From contig UCCS01000017.1 of NCBI GenBank assembly GCA_900470965.1, forward strand, positions 7,094 to 45,715: a stretch of DNA of 38,622 nt. The letters are read 5' to 3'. Both the position numbers and the translations under genes were made by a program. Each line of letters begins with the position of its first letter. The first letter of the stretch is position 1. The notes under the pieces were generated by a model. It did no database searches. It was not told the origin of the DNA and worked only from the letters and a program-made list of their open reading frames with translations. This document shows, piece after piece, positions 16,823 to 25,670 of this stretch. The stretch comes from Hyphomicrobiales bacterium (GTDB lineage: Bacteria > Pseudomonadota > Alphaproteobacteria > Rhizobiales > Rhizobiaceae).

Positions 16823-18025
16823 ATGGCAGCTTTCAAGACCCTCGACGACCTCAACGATATCGCCGGCAAGCGCGTTCTCGTCCGCGTCGACCTCAACGTC
16901 CCGGTCAAGGATGGCAAGGTTACGGACACGACCCGCATCGAGCGCGTCGCGCCGACGATCCTTGAACTGTCGAAAAAGGGCGCCAAGGTCATCCTGCTCG
17001 CCCATTTCGGCCGCCCGAAGGATGGCCCCTCGGCAGAATTCTCGCTTTCGCTGGTTGCCCCCTCCGTCGAGCAGGTGCTTGACCATGCCGTGTTGACAGC
17101 ATCCGACTGCATCGGCGAGGCAGCCGCTTCCGCCGTCGCGAAGATGAACAATGGCGATATCCTGCTCCTTGAAAACACCCGCTTCCACAAGGGCGAGGAA
17201 AAGAACGATCCTGATTTCACCAAGGCGCTCGCCGCAAACGGCGATATCTATGTGAACGACGCCTTCTCGGCCGCGCACCGCGCCCACTCCTCCACCGAAG
17301 GTCTTGCCCATCATTTACCGGCTTATGCGGGGCGCACCATGCAGGCCGAACTTGAGGCACTGGAAAAGGGCCTCGGCAACCCGGTCCGTCCGGTCGTCGC
17401 AATCGTCGGCGGTGCCAAGGTCTCCTCCAAGATCGACCTTTTGATGAATCTCGTGAAGAAGGTCGACGCGCTCGTCATCGGCGGCGGCATGGCCAACACC
17501 TTCATCGCCGCCCGCGGCACCGATGTCGGCAAGTCGCTTTGCGAGCATGATCTCGCCGATACCGCCAAGCAGATCATGATCGAAGCCGCCACTGCCGGCT
17601 GCGCCATCGTTCTGCCGGAAGACGGTGTCGTCGCCCGTGAGTTCAAGGCAGGTGCCGCCAATGAGATCGTCTCCATCGAAGCCATTCCTGATGATGCCAT
17701 GGTCCTCGATGTCGGCCCGAAGTCGGTCGATGCCGTCAAGGCTTGGATCGAACGCGCCACTACACTCGTCTGGAACGGTCCGCTCGGCGCCTTTGAAATC
17801 GAGCCCTTCGACGCAGCGACCGTCGCCGCCGCGAAATATGCCGCCGAGCGCACCAAAGCCGGCAAGCTCACGTCAGTCGCAGGCGGTGGTGATACGGTCT
17901 CGGCGCTGAACCATGCCGGCGTTGCCGAAGAGTTTAGCTATGTTTCGACCGCAGGCGGCGCCTTCCTTGAATGGATGGAAGGCAAGGAGTTGCCGGGTGT
18001 GGCCGTTCTCTCCGCTAACCGATAA
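16823..18025 (+). CDS. pgk: Phosphoglycerate kinase
   Basis: Glycolytic/gluconeogenic kinase of 400 residues that exchanges phosphate between 1,3-bisphosphoglycerate and ADP. The N-terminal lobe has [19 protein letters not shown], the HFGRPK and [15 protein letters not shown] substrate motifs and the basic patch; the C-terminal lobe has the nucleotide motifs [28 protein letters not shown] and the glycine loop [12 protein letters not shown]. Length and start ([18 protein letters not shown]) are normal for alphaproteobacteria. The upstream gap of 81 bases follows the antiporter gene; a strong terminator follows. Confidence 0.97.
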   Translation: MAAFKTLDDLNDIAGKRVLVRVDLNVPVKDGKVTDTTRIERVAPTILELSKKGAKVILLAHFGRPKDGPSAEFSLSLVAPSVEQVLDHAVLTASDCIGEAAASAVAKMNNGDILLLENTRFHKGEEKNDPDFTKALAANGDIYVNDAFSAAHRAHSSTEGLAHHLPAYAGRTMQAELEALEKGLGNPVRPVVAIVGGAKVSSKIDLLMNLVKKVDALVIGGGMANTFIAARGTDVGKSLCEHDLADTAKQIMIEAATAGCAIVLPEDGVVAREFKAGAANEIVSIEAIPDDAMVLDVGPKSVDAVKAWIERATTLVWNGPLGAFEIEPFDAATVAAAKYAAERTKAGKLTSVAGGGDTVSALNHAGVAEEFSYVSTAGGAFLEWMEGKELPGVAVLSANR

Positions 18026-18053
18026 GCCGATTCGGCAGATATTCCAGCAGGAT

Positions 18054-18086
18054 AGACCGCGGAGCAAACGCTTCCGCGGTCTTTTG
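18054..18086 (+). terminator. Rho-independent terminator of pgk
   Basis: AGACCGCGGA (18054-18063) and TCCGCGGTCT (18073-18082) pair over 10 bp, with a short extra GC / GC pairing inside, followed by TTTTG. It lies 28 bases after the pgk stop. Confidence 0.85.
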
Positions 18087-18112
18087 CCCAAGAAGAGAAA
18101 AAATTCCCGAAC

Positions 18113-18146
18113 TTTCAAACGATTGAAATCATTTCAATCGTTTCAA
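18113..18146. promoter_or_regulatory. Nested operator-like inverted repeats upstream of the aldolase gene
   Basis: A perfect 10-bp dyad (ACGATTGAAA and TTTCAATCGT, 3 bases apart, 18119-18141) is flanked on both sides by another TTTCAA. The left flank makes a second dyad TTTCAA-ACGA-TTGAAA (18113-18128). It lies 94 bases before the aldolase start, upstream of AT-rich promoter-like sequence (TATATTAT near 18198). Good candidate site for a regulator of this glycolytic gene; the regulator is not in the window. Confidence 0.55.
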
Positions 18147-18239
18147 TGACTTAGCACTCCCTTTTTTCTCCCTATAAACTTCTGTTATCCGGGTTCTATA
18201 TTATCAAATTCTACCGGGTTTCATTGTGGAGAGAACGAG

Positions 18240-19265
18240 ATGAGCGAACGACTGGAAGACATTGCAGTTAAGATGGTTGCTGGTGGCCGGGGCCTGCTTG
18301 CAGCCGATGAATCGACCGCTACCATCAAGAAGCGTTTCGACGCGATCAATCTTGAATCGACGGAAACCAGCCGGCGCGATTATCGCGAGATGCTCTTCCG
18401 CTCCGACGAAGCGATGAAGAAGTACATCTCCGGCGTCATTCTCTATGAGGAAACCCTTTTCCAGAAGGCGGCCGACGGCACGCCCTTCGTCGACATCATC
18501 AGGACCGTCGATAGCATTCCAGGCATTAAGGTCGATATCGGCGCCAAGCCGATGGCAAAATACCCGGGTGAAACCGTCACCGAAGGCCTCGACGGCCTCG
18601 CAGACCGCCTCGCCAAATATTATGAGGCCGGCGCCCGCTTCGCCAAGTGGCGTGGCGTCATCGCCATCTCCCAGACCCTGCCGAGCCGCGGGTCCGTCCG
18701 CGCCAACGCCCAGGCGCTGGCTCGCTATGCGGCGCTTTGCCAGGAAGCCAAGATCGTACCGATTGTCGAGCCGGAATGCCTAATGGACGGCAAGCCGGGC
18801 GACCACAATATCGACCGCTGCGCCGAAGTGACTGAGGCCACGCTGCGCATCGTGTTCGAGGAACTGGCCGATGCCCGTGTCAGCCTCGAGGGCATGATCC
18901 TGAAGCCGAACATGGTCATCGACGGCAAGAATGCCCGCAAGGCCTCCGTCGCCGAAGTTGCGGAGCGTACCGTCCAAGTCCTGAAGCGCACGGTCCCGTC
19001 ATCGGTTCCGGGCATTGCCTTCCTCTCCGGCGGCCAGACCACGGAAGAGGCCACCGCCCATCTCTCCGCAATCAACTCCGGTTATGAGCTGCCCTGGTTT
19101 GTCACCTTCTCCTACGGCCGCGCCCTGCAGGACAGCGCGCTCAAGGCCTGGAACGGCAAGCAGGAAAACGTCGCCGCCGGCCAGCGCGAATTCTCTCATC
19201 GCGCCGAAATGAACAGTCTCGCCGCCAAGGGCAACTGGAAGGCCGAACTCGAAAAGGCTGCATGA
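18240..19265 (+). CDS. fbaB: Fructose-bisphosphate aldolase, class I
   Basis: Schiff-base aldolase of 341 residues that splits fructose 1,6-bisphosphate. It belongs to the eukaryote-like class I family (PF00274), not the metal-dependent class II or the archaeal type. Seen are GGRGLLAADESTATIKKRF at the start, ISGVILYEETLFQ, AKWRGVI with its active-site Lys, IVEPECLMDG, and EGMILKPNMV with the Schiff-base Lys222; GIAFLSGGQTTEEA supplies the phosphate site. GGAGAGAACGAG precedes the ATG. Own promoter region with operator-like repeats, own terminator. The symbol is used loosely; some rhizobial records call it fda or fbaB. Confidence 0.95.
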   Translation: MSERLEDIAVKMVAGGRGLLAADESTATIKKRFDAINLESTETSRRDYREMLFRSDEAMKKYISGVILYEETLFQKAADGTPFVDIIRTVDSIPGIKVDIGAKPMAKYPGETVTEGLDGLADRLAKYYEAGARFAKWRGVIAISQTLPSRGSVRANAQALARYAALCQEAKIVPIVEPECLMDGKPGDHNIDRCAEVTEATLRIVFEELADARVSLEGMILKPNMVIDGKNARKASVAEVAERTVQVLKRTVPSSVPGIAFLSGGQTTEEATAHLSAINSGYELPWFVTFSYGRALQDSALKAWNGKQENVAAGQREFSHRAEMNSLAAKGNWKAELEKAA

Positions 19266-19290
19266 GCCTTTTGATATTTGAGAAAATGAG

Positions 19291-19325
19291 ACGGACGGCG
19301 AACATCTTCGCCGCCCGTTTTATTT
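19291..19325 (+). terminator. Rho-independent terminator of the aldolase gene
   Basis: ACGGACGGCGAA and TTCGCCGCCCGT pair over 12 positions with a single A-C mismatch around a CATC loop, followed by TTTATTTG. It lies 25 bases after the stop codon. Confidence 0.85.
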
Positions 19326-19426
19326 GCGCTTGCCCGTCGCGAAGGCGATTTGTCATGGCGACAAGATAATCCTTCGCCGCAATCGCTGGCCTCGCTAATC
19401 ATGGCGCCTTAACCATTGGAGCCGCC

Positions 19427-20347
19427 ATGAACAGCCTGCCCTACATCACCGTCGACGTCTTCACCTCCACCCGCTTCGAGGGCAATCCGCTCGCGGTCAT
19501 GAGCGACGCCGGGGGCATCAGCGACGCGGCAATGCAGAAGATCGCCGCCGAATTCGGCTATTCAGAAGTCACCTTCGTGCTTCCTCCGGAAAACCCTCAA
19601 AACACGGCAAGGGTGCGCATCTTCACGCCGACGATGGAGATACCCTTTGCCGGTCATCCCAATGTCGGCACTGCCTATGTACTCGGCCAGCAGAGCGAAA
19701 TCTTCGGCCGCCCCATCGGCGATACGTTGCGGCTCGAGGAGAAGGCCGGCCTCGTCGAGGTCGCTCTGCAGCGCAGCGAAGGTCGTGTCACCGCAGCGAC
19801 GATCCGCGCTCCACGACCGCTTGAAGTAGAAGACACGATACCCGATGCGGTCATTGCCGGCTGCATCTCCATCGACCCGGCGTCGATCCGCAAGGACACG
19901 CATGTCCCGGTTTTCGTCTCCGTCGGCCTGAAATTTGCCGTTGCCGAACTCGAAAGCCTCGAGGCTCTGGCCGCGGCAAGCCCTAATATCAACGGCTTCC
20001 AGGCTGCGGCCAGGTCTGTAACCGGCAGCCATGATTTCTCCCTGTTTCTCTACGTTCGTCCCGCCGCTACGCCATGGAAGATCCGCGCCCGCATGTTCGC
20101 GCCGCTGGACAACGTCATCGAAGATCCGGCGACCGGCAGCGCTTCGGCAGCCCTTTCCGCCTATCTCGTCTCACTCCTGCCGGAGGCGGACATCAGCCGG
20201 CACGTGACGATCGAACAGGGCGTGGAAATGGGCCGGCGCAGCATCATCGAACTTGATGTGGTCAAGAAGGCCGGCACAGTCACCGACGTGACGATCTCGG
20301 GAACCTGCGTGCCGGTCATGAAAGGCGAGATCATCCTGCGGGACTGA
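19427..20347 (+). CDS. PhzF-family protein (isomerase/epimerase-like)
   Basis: Protein of 306 residues with the diaminopimelate-epimerase-like two-domain fold of the PhzF family. The first domain shows YITVDVFTSTRFEGNPLAV and EFGYSEVTFVLPP, with the family's catalytic Glu in SEVTF, then RIFTPTMEIPFAGHPNVGTA. The second shows FAPLDNVIEDPATGSASAAL. Despite the name there is no phenazine cluster around, and most such proteins have unknown substrates. Start ATG follows TTGGAGCCGCC. It is convergent with a small membrane-protein gene. Confidence 0.88.
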   Translation: MNSLPYITVDVFTSTRFEGNPLAVMSDAGGISDAAMQKIAAEFGYSEVTFVLPPENPQNTARVRIFTPTMEIPFAGHPNVGTAYVLGQQSEIFGRPIGDTLRLEEKAGLVEVALQRSEGRVTAATIRAPRPLEVEDTIPDAVIAGCISIDPASIRKDTHVPVFVSVGLKFAVAELESLEALAAASPNINGFQAAARSVTGSHDFSLFLYVRPAATPWKIRARMFAPLDNVIEDPATGSASAALSAYLVSLLPEADISRHVTIEQGVEMGRRSIIELDVVKKAGTVTDVTISGTCVPVMKGEIILRD

Positions 20348-20355
20348 ACCAGTCC
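20341..20355. terminator. Small hairpin at the convergent phzF / small-protein ends
   Basis: GGACTG-AAC-CAGTCC pairs over 6 bp, overlapping the last codon and stop of the PhzF gene and ending at the stop of the opposite gene. No strong T-run on either side; perhaps a weak bidirectional terminator. Confidence 0.35.
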
Positions 20356-20522
20356 TATTGCACCAGGAAATCGCGCACCAGCAGCGCCACCGCCCAGATA
20401 GCAAAAGCAATCAGCGCGATTCTCCAGAAATCCATCCGGCGGCGCAGCCCCGGATAGCCGAGCGGCTTGATGATCTGGATTGCCATGGCAAGGATGAGTA
20501 GCAAAGCTATCAGCTTTGTCAT
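20355..20522 (-). CDS. Small conserved-looking membrane protein (55 residues)
   Basis: Short protein with two hydrophobic helices: residues 3-16 (LIALLLILAMAIQI) and 32-52 (FWRIALIAFAIWAVALLVRD) separated by a basic loop KPLGYPGLRRRMD, giving a cytoplasmic or periplasmic positive hairpin. I recall similar unnamed rhizobial proteins but cannot assign a family or role. I start at the ATG at 20522 rather than the upstream in-frame start at 20573, because the extra 17 residues are polar and the chosen start begins with a membrane helix. Ribosome site is weak (GGAAAAAATAAAGCC). Confidence 0.6.
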   Translation of the reverse strand: MTKLIALLLILAMAIQIIKPLGYPGLRRRMDFWRIALIAFAIWAVALLVRDFLVQ

Positions 20523-20546
20523 GGCTTTATTTTTTCCATCTATCAG

Positions 20547-20566
20547 AATGTCACAGGACGGACATT
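20547..20566. promoter_or_regulatory. Inverted repeat in the divergent region before the MFS gene
   Basis: AATGTC and GACATT, 8 bases apart, form a perfect dyad between the small membrane-protein gene and the MFS gene. Weak evidence for a regulator site. Confidence 0.25.
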
Positions 20567-20697
20567 TTTTCACGCGAACAGAGAATATCTACTCGCCGTA
20601 AAGGCATTCCGGGACACAATCAACATTCTTATGGACTGGGCAGATACAGGTCTCGCCTTATGTCCTTTTTCAAAGCGAACACGCCGAGTCTGGGGAT

Positions 20698-21978
20698 ATG
20701 ACAAGAAATCTGCTGTCCGTCGCTGCGCTGCTCTTTGGCACGCTCTTCCTTTTCATGGGCAACGGACTGCAGGGCATTCTGCTTCCCGTACGCGGAAATC
20801 TCGAAGGTTATGCAACGACCACACTGGGCCTGCTCGGCACCTCCTGGGCGGCGGGCTTCGTCATCGGCTGCCTTGTCGCCCCGAAGATGGTGCGCCGCGT
20901 CGGCCATGTACGCGCCTTCTCCGGCTTCATTGCCATTATCGCCATCATCGCGCTGGTCAGCGGCATCATTATCGACCCGGTCTGGTGGGTCATCCTGCGC
21001 GCTGTCACCGGCTTCTCAACCGCTGGCACCTCGATGATCATCGAAAGCTGGCTGAACGAGCGGGCGAACAATGAAAGCCGCGGTGCGATCTTCTCGCTCT
21101 ATATCGGCATCACCCTTCTTGGCGTCGTGGGCGGCCAGTTGATGATCCCGCTGGAAGACGTGCGCACACCAGTGCTCTTCATGATCTGCGGCATCTTTTA
21201 CTGCATCGCCATGCTGCCGACGACGCTCTCGACCGCCGCTTCGCCGCAGCCACTGAAAGCGGTGAAACTCGATCTGCCTGCGCTCTATCGCAATTCGCCC
21301 GTCTCCTGCCTTGGCATCCTGCTCGTCGGCATCGCCAACGGTGCCTACGGTACACTCGGCGCCGTCTTCGGCGCGGGTGCCGGCCTCTCCGACACCTCGA
21401 TTGCGGTGATGATGAGTGCCACCATCTTTGCCGGTGCCATCATGCAGCTTCCGGCTGGGCGCCTCTCCGACCGCATCGACCGCCGTTATGTGCTGGCGGC
21501 CATGTCAGCCATCGCAGCGCTCGCCGGCCTCCTGATCTTCGTGCTGCACCCCTCGTCCCCTGTCTTCCTGATCGGCCTCGTCATCCTCTACGGCGCCGTC
21601 GCCAATACGCTCTATCCGATCGCCGTCGCCCATGCGAACGACTTTGCCGCATCGGAGGATTTCGTAAAGGTCTCGGGCGGCCTGCTGCTTCTTTACGGCA
21701 TCGGCACCGTCATCGGTCCGACGATCGGCGGTCCGGTCATGTCGATCATCAGCCCGCATGCGCTCTTCCTGGTGACGGCGCTCGCCCATCTTCTGATCAC
21801 CGGCTATGCCATCGTCAGGAGCCGTATTCGCGCAGCCATTCCGGCAAGCGACCGCGATGCCTACACGACGATCCCGACAGCAACATCTCCTACGCTCACG
21901 CCGCAAAGCATGTCGCTTGCCGATCGCGGCTCCAACAAGTCTCCCGAAACCGGCGATCCTGCTGTAAAGTTCGGCTGA
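20698..21978 (+). CDS. MFS transporter (YcaD-like)
   Basis: Inner-membrane permease of 426 residues with about 12 helices. It begins LLSVAALLFGTLFLFMGNGL and shows the YcaD-type motifs GLLGTSWAAGFVIGCLVAPK, then RRVGHVRAF, GFSTAGTSMIIESWLNERAN and QLPAGRLSDRIDRR. The WLNERA segment is characteristic of this subgroup of sugar/drug-like MFS proteins. The C-terminal 50 residues are polar, Thr/Ser/Pro-rich and probably a disordered cytoplasmic tail. Substrate unknown. GGGGAT just before the ATG is a rather close ribosome site. Confidence 0.86.
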   Translation: MTRNLLSVAALLFGTLFLFMGNGLQGILLPVRGNLEGYATTTLGLLGTSWAAGFVIGCLVAPKMVRRVGHVRAFSGFIAIIAIIALVSGIIIDPVWWVILRAVTGFSTAGTSMIIESWLNERANNESRGAIFSLYIGITLLGVVGGQLMIPLEDVRTPVLFMICGIFYCIAMLPTTLSTAASPQPLKAVKLDLPALYRNSPVSCLGILLVGIANGAYGTLGAVFGAGAGLSDTSIAVMMSATIFAGAIMQLPAGRLSDRIDRRYVLAAMSAIAALAGLLIFVLHPSSPVFLIGLVILYGAVANTLYPIAVAHANDFAASEDFVKVSGGLLLLYGIGTVIGPTIGGPVMSIISPHALFLVTALAHLLITGYAIVRSRIRAAIPASDRDAYTTIPTATSPTLTPQSMSLADRGSNKSPETGDPAVKFG

Positions 21979-22100
21979 CGAACTGACGCATGTTGCGCAA
22001 ACTGTGCAGCGGTTTTGCGATAACGACATGCCGGAAACGGAGACTTAAAGCGTGGAGGCGAATCTGAAAGATCGCGACACGGTTTAAAGGAGGAGCGACA

Positions 22101-22292
22101 ATGAGCTTGATGGATGACGACAGGCCTCAGAAGAAGACTGCACACGAGATCGGCTCCGATCTCTCCCTGCTTTCGGTGGACGAGCTGAAGGCGCGCGTGG
22201 AACTCTTGAAAGCCGAGATCGCGCGGCTCGAAGCCGAGGCGACCAAGAAGGCTTCCGGCAGATTAGCCGCCGAAAGCCTTTTCCGATCATAA
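22101..22292 (+). CDS. DUF1192 family small protein
   Basis: Protein of 63 residues. The middle segment LSLLSVDELKARVELLKAEI followed by ARLEAEATKK is the core of the DUF1192 family, a short coiled-coil protein common in alphaproteobacteria and of unknown function. A near-perfect ribosome site AAAGGAGGAGCGACA precedes the ATG, which suggests high expression. It lies 122 bases after the MFS gene and is followed by 374 bases that hold two CtrA-like boxes and a strong terminator before rcdA. Confidence 0.85.
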   Translation: MSLMDDDRPQKKTAHEIGSDLSLLSVDELKARVELLKAEIARLEAEATKKASGRLAAESLFRS

Positions 22293-22354
22293 GACTGTGA
22301 ACGAGCAACTATTGCTTCGAAATTACTTTCGTTAAGTCTTAAATTGGAACGACA

Positions 22355-22369
22355 TTAATAAAAAATTAA
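22355..22369. promoter_or_regulatory. CtrA-like box 1 (TTAA-N7-TTAA)
   Basis: TTAATAAAAAATTAA matches the spacing of the CtrA recognition sequence. It is embedded in very AT-rich DNA, so chance is a real alternative. It lies 63 bases after the DUF1192 stop and well upstream of rcdA, beyond a terminator. Confidence 0.35.
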
Positions 22370-22467
22370 GCTTTATAAGATATTACTCAAGCTGTTCAGA
22401 TCCTTCTGAACCTCAGACAGTTTTCCAAGCGGTGAATTGGTCTGATTTTTCTCCCTGTTTTACCTTG

Positions 22468-22495
22468 AGAGCCGCTTTTGCGGCTCTTCTTTTTT
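22468..22495 (+). terminator. Strong rho-independent terminator between DUF1192 and rcdA
   Basis: AGAGCCGC-TTTT-GCGGCTCT is an 8-bp perfect stem followed by TCTTTTTT. It is 176 bases past the DUF1192 stop, unusually far for a simple mRNA terminator, so it may end a separate small RNA or a long 3' UTR. Confidence 0.9.
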
Positions 22496-22530
22496 GCGCT
22501 GCCTTAGACCTTTCCACGAAACTGTGGAGA

Positions 22531-22545
22531 TTAACCTTTTCTTAA
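22531..22545 (+). promoter_or_regulatory. CtrA box upstream of rcdA
   Basis: TTAACCTTTTCTTAA is a canonical TTAA-N7-TTAA site including the favoured TTAACC left half. Its right half could serve as the -35 (TTAAGA, 22542-22547), with GGCTAA 17 bases later as a -10-like element. CtrA sites that overlap -35 elements activate in alphaproteobacteria. It lies 121 bases before the rcdA start. Confidence 0.65.
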
Positions 22546-22666
22546 GAAACGGCTTGCGCAATTAGGCTAAAGATACCATCTTGAAATCATAAAGACCGGC
22601 CTGGGAAACTTTTCCGCGGAAACCGGCGTTACCTGATAGTAGATGCGTGCAACAGGGATTCTTTCG

Positions 22667-23182
22667 ATGTCGGAACTTGGATTGAATACAATCAGTTTTG
22701 CGGGCCGCGCTGCCGCATCCTCGCAGTTCAAGACGCTGTATGCAGAGGGCATGTCGCTGGTCGAAGAAACCGCATCCTACCTCGACGGCCAGGGCCGCGC
22801 AGCCGCTAAGGTGCTGCCGCGCATGGCCTCGGTCCTTTACGCGGCTGAATCGATGCGCCTGACCACCCGTCTCATGCAGATGGCTTCCTGGCTGCTCCTG
22901 CAGCGCGCCGTCAACAATGGCGAAATGTCCCGCGATCAGGTTCTGGCAGAGAAGAATAAGGTTCGGCTCGACGGCTTTAATGTCGACCGCAACGCTCCGG
23001 GCTGGGGTGACCTGCCGGAATCCTTCCGCGATCTCGTAGAGCGCTCGCTCCGCCTGCAGAACCGCATCGCCTTGCTCGACCGCGAAATCTATCGCCCGAC
23101 AGAAGCTGCGATCGTTCCTGATAACCAGAACAGCGTCCAGGCTCAGCTTTCCCTGCTGCAGACGGCCTTCGGCAACAACTGA
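22667..23182 (+). CDS. rcdA: RcdA family protease adaptor (DUF1465)
   Basis: Protein of 171 residues matching the DUF1465/RcdA family, with helices such as FKTLYAEGMSLVEETASYLD, RMASVLYAAESMRLTTRLMQ and MASWLLLQRAVNNGEM, and a typical long tail. In Caulobacter crescentus RcdA helps deliver the master regulator CtrA to the ClpXP protease and forms a three-helix bundle with a disordered tail. I start at the second ATG (22667, MSELGLN), with CAGGGAT upstream; the ATG at 22643 lacks a site. A CtrA box sits upstream, so the gene is probably turned on by the protein it helps degrade. A strong terminator follows. Confidence 0.87.
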   Translation: MSELGLNTISFAGRAAASSQFKTLYAEGMSLVEETASYLDGQGRAAAKVLPRMASVLYAAESMRLTTRLMQMASWLLLQRAVNNGEMSRDQVLAEKNKVRLDGFNVDRNAPGWGDLPESFRDLVERSLRLQNRIALLDREIYRPTEAAIVPDNQNSVQAQLSLLQTAFGNN

Positions 23183-23205
23183 TCTTGCATCATAGAATTT
23201 CATGA

Positions 23206-23236
23206 AACCGGCCGCGGCAACGCGGCCGGTTTTTTG
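23206..23236 (+). terminator. Rho-independent terminator of rcdA (GCAA loop)
   Basis: AACCGGCCGCG and CGCGGCCGGTT pair over 11 bp around a GCAA tetraloop, followed by a run of T. It starts 23 bases after the rcdA stop. Confidence 0.9.
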
Positions 23237-23256
23237 TTTGCTCACCGATATAGGCC

Positions 23257-23292
23257 CGGAAAACAAAAAGCCCGGCACAAGGCCGGGCTTTT
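23257..23292 (-). terminator. Rho-independent terminator of rpmE
   Basis: On the minus strand AAAAGCCCGG(C) pairs with (G)CCGGGCTTTT over 11 bp around a 5-base loop, followed by TGTTTTCC. It lies 25 bases after the rpmE stop and opposite the rcdA terminator. Confidence 0.88.
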
Positions 23293-23317
23293 GAATATTC
23301 CGCCAAGCGGAAGCGAA

Positions 23318-23539
23318 TTAGAGGCCGAGGCCGCCGAAACGCTTGTTGAACTTCGAAACACGACCGCCGCGGTCCATCAGCTGCTGGTTACCGCCGGTCC
23401 AGGCCGGGTGCGACTTGGAGTCGATTTCGAGGTTCATGACAGCGCCTTCCGAACCCCAGGTCGAGCGGGTTTCGTACTCGGTGCCATCGGTCATGACTAC
23501 CTTGATGACGTGGTAGTCGGGATGGATGCCTTCCTTCAT
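23318..23539 (-). CDS. rpmE: 50S ribosomal protein L31
   Basis: Ribosomal protein of 73 residues. The start [20 protein letters not shown], the [20 protein letters not shown] segment and the ending [16 protein letters not shown] are diagnostic of L31. It contains no cysteine, so it lacks the CxxC zinc site seen in the E. coli RpmE form; this is the usual rhizobial type. It is a single-gene unit with its own terminator, divergent from an ABC exporter gene, and should be strongly expressed. Confidence 0.95.
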   Translation of the reverse strand: MKEGIHPDYHVIKVVMTDGTEYETRSTWGSEGAVMNLEIDSKSHPAWTGGNQQLMDRGGRVSKFNKRFGGLGL

Positions 23540-23732
23540 GACAATCTTCCTGCGATGCCGGGGTTCAATTTGCCGCAGACAGTTGCGGGGAAAGAACCGA
23601 TTGAATAAATGAAGCCGCAGTCGTGAAGGCTACGGCTTCCCATTAGGATGCGGTGCCTATACATGAAGGGCGCCGGGATAACAAGGGCCAAGGAGCCGCA
23701 ATACGCGGTCTTTGAGGGCGATCGGAGACGAT

Positions 23733-25535
<1,803 letters not shown>

Positions 25536-25587
25536 CTGCCTCATACGTCATCGCGACTAAAGTCTGATCGCATAGCTCCCCGGACGC

Positions 25588-25606
25588 GGTTGCCTTTGCG
25601 GCAACC
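25588..25606 (+). terminator. Hairpin after the ABC exporter gene
   Basis: GGTTGCC-TTTGC-GGCAACC pairs over 7 bp, 52 bases after the stop; the arm may extend by GC pairs. No T-run follows, so it may be only a weak terminator or a 3' end stabiliser. Confidence 0.4.
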
Positions 25607-25670
25607 TGCCCTAACCTCCCTATGCCCGAGGTAGGGCCCTTGCTGTTGAAATCTGTGGGAGGAGATTCGA

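Noticed and set aside
10949..19265. A Calvin cycle (cbb) operon
   Set aside because: tkt, gap, pgk and aldolase are present but no RuBisCO, phosphoribulokinase or CbbR gene is seen; they serve general carbon metabolism.
19427..20347. Phenazine biosynthesis
   Set aside because: PhzF-family proteins are common without phenazine clusters; no phz partner gene is present.
22332..22342. Third CtrA-like element TTAA-GTC-TTAA
   Set aside because: Spacing is 3 instead of 7 bases and the region is AT-rich, so chance is likely.
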